Part shown: piece by piece, positions 63,951 through 64,000 of the stretch
How the letters are laid out: the number at the start of each line of letters is the position of its first letter
Numbering within the stretch: position 1 is the stretch's first letter
Assembly: GCA_964423405.1 (NCBI GenBank)
Contig: CAYREY010000008.1
Span: 35,379 to 99,378 of the forward strand
Origin: Bog-950 sp964423405
Lineage (GTDB): Bacteria; Bacteroidota; Bacteroidia; Chitinophagales; LD1
Reading direction: 5' to 3'
Length of the DNA: 64,000 nucleotides
Notes under the pieces: model-generated
The model's database searches: none
What the model was told of the DNA's origin: nothing
What the model saw: only the letters and a program-made list of their open reading frames with translations
Program-made: the position numbers and the translations under genes

Positions 63951-64000
63951 ATTGGGCACGAAGGTTTGCTACCGTACGCCAAAGGTGTGTAAGCCAGTAT

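Overview
The window comes from a member of the Bacteroidota, most likely a Chitinophagales-type bacterium. This is inferred from gene content, since no rRNA is present. Six proteins carry type IX secretion (T9SS) C-terminal sorting domains and one is a PorP/SprF outer-membrane protein. There are two TonB-dependent receptors with carboxypeptidase-like N-terminal domains, many lipoproteins with a lipobox, and several -7 promoter elements of the Bacteroidota form TAnnTTTG. No tRNA, rRNA, CRISPR array, prophage or transposase was found.

Layout. 1-7.5 kb: a partial RsmI-like methyltransferase, a class A penicillin-binding protein with a broken 3' end, a DUF3109 protein, TraB/GumN and alkaline-phosphatase-superfamily genes, two paralogous lipoproteins and a short asparaginase-type gene. 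7.5-15.2 kb: two related TonB-dependent receptors flank a T9SS-secreted esterase. 15.3-25.9 kb: a leftward housekeeping block with two glucosaminidases, a BaiN/HI0933 flavoprotein, hypoxanthine phosphoribosyltransferase, MsrA, an O-methyltransferase, isopentenyl-diphosphate isomerase, gamma-carbonic anhydrase, an Ig-like lipoprotein, MnmG and YbeY. Two near-perfect parS-like palindromes lie upstream of mnmG. 26.1-38.2 kb: a secreted M43 metalloprotease, a small secreted protein, a 2548-residue type B T9SS adhesin and a PorP/SprF-OmpA fusion that is its likely secretion or anchoring partner. 38.3-41.8 kb: an overlapping receiver/histidine kinase pair.

42-46.2 kb: a ferredoxin plus 2-oxoacid:ferredoxin oxidoreductase (KorA, KorB), with a large palindromic repeat between korA and korB, then a YdcF-type gene. 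46.3-52 kb: a beta-propeller lipoprotein, an AT-rich Abi-alpha-like gene that looks acquired, and a second type B T9SS PKD protein. Its leader contains a structured element ending in an intrinsic terminator. 52.3-59.4 kb: a collagen-like secreted protein, a hydrolase and two type A T9SS proteins. 59.4-64 kb: a helical protein of unknown function, a monoacylglycerol-lipase-like hydrolase, an endonuclease/exonuclease/phosphatase-family protein, a small secreted protein and a cluster of interspersed repeats.

The window is mostly core chromosome with a strong surface and secretion theme. The best candidates for something unusual are the adhesin/PorP-OmpA pair, the structured leader at about 52.0 kb, the parS-like pair, the A9 frameshift in the PBP gene and the Abi-alpha-like islet.
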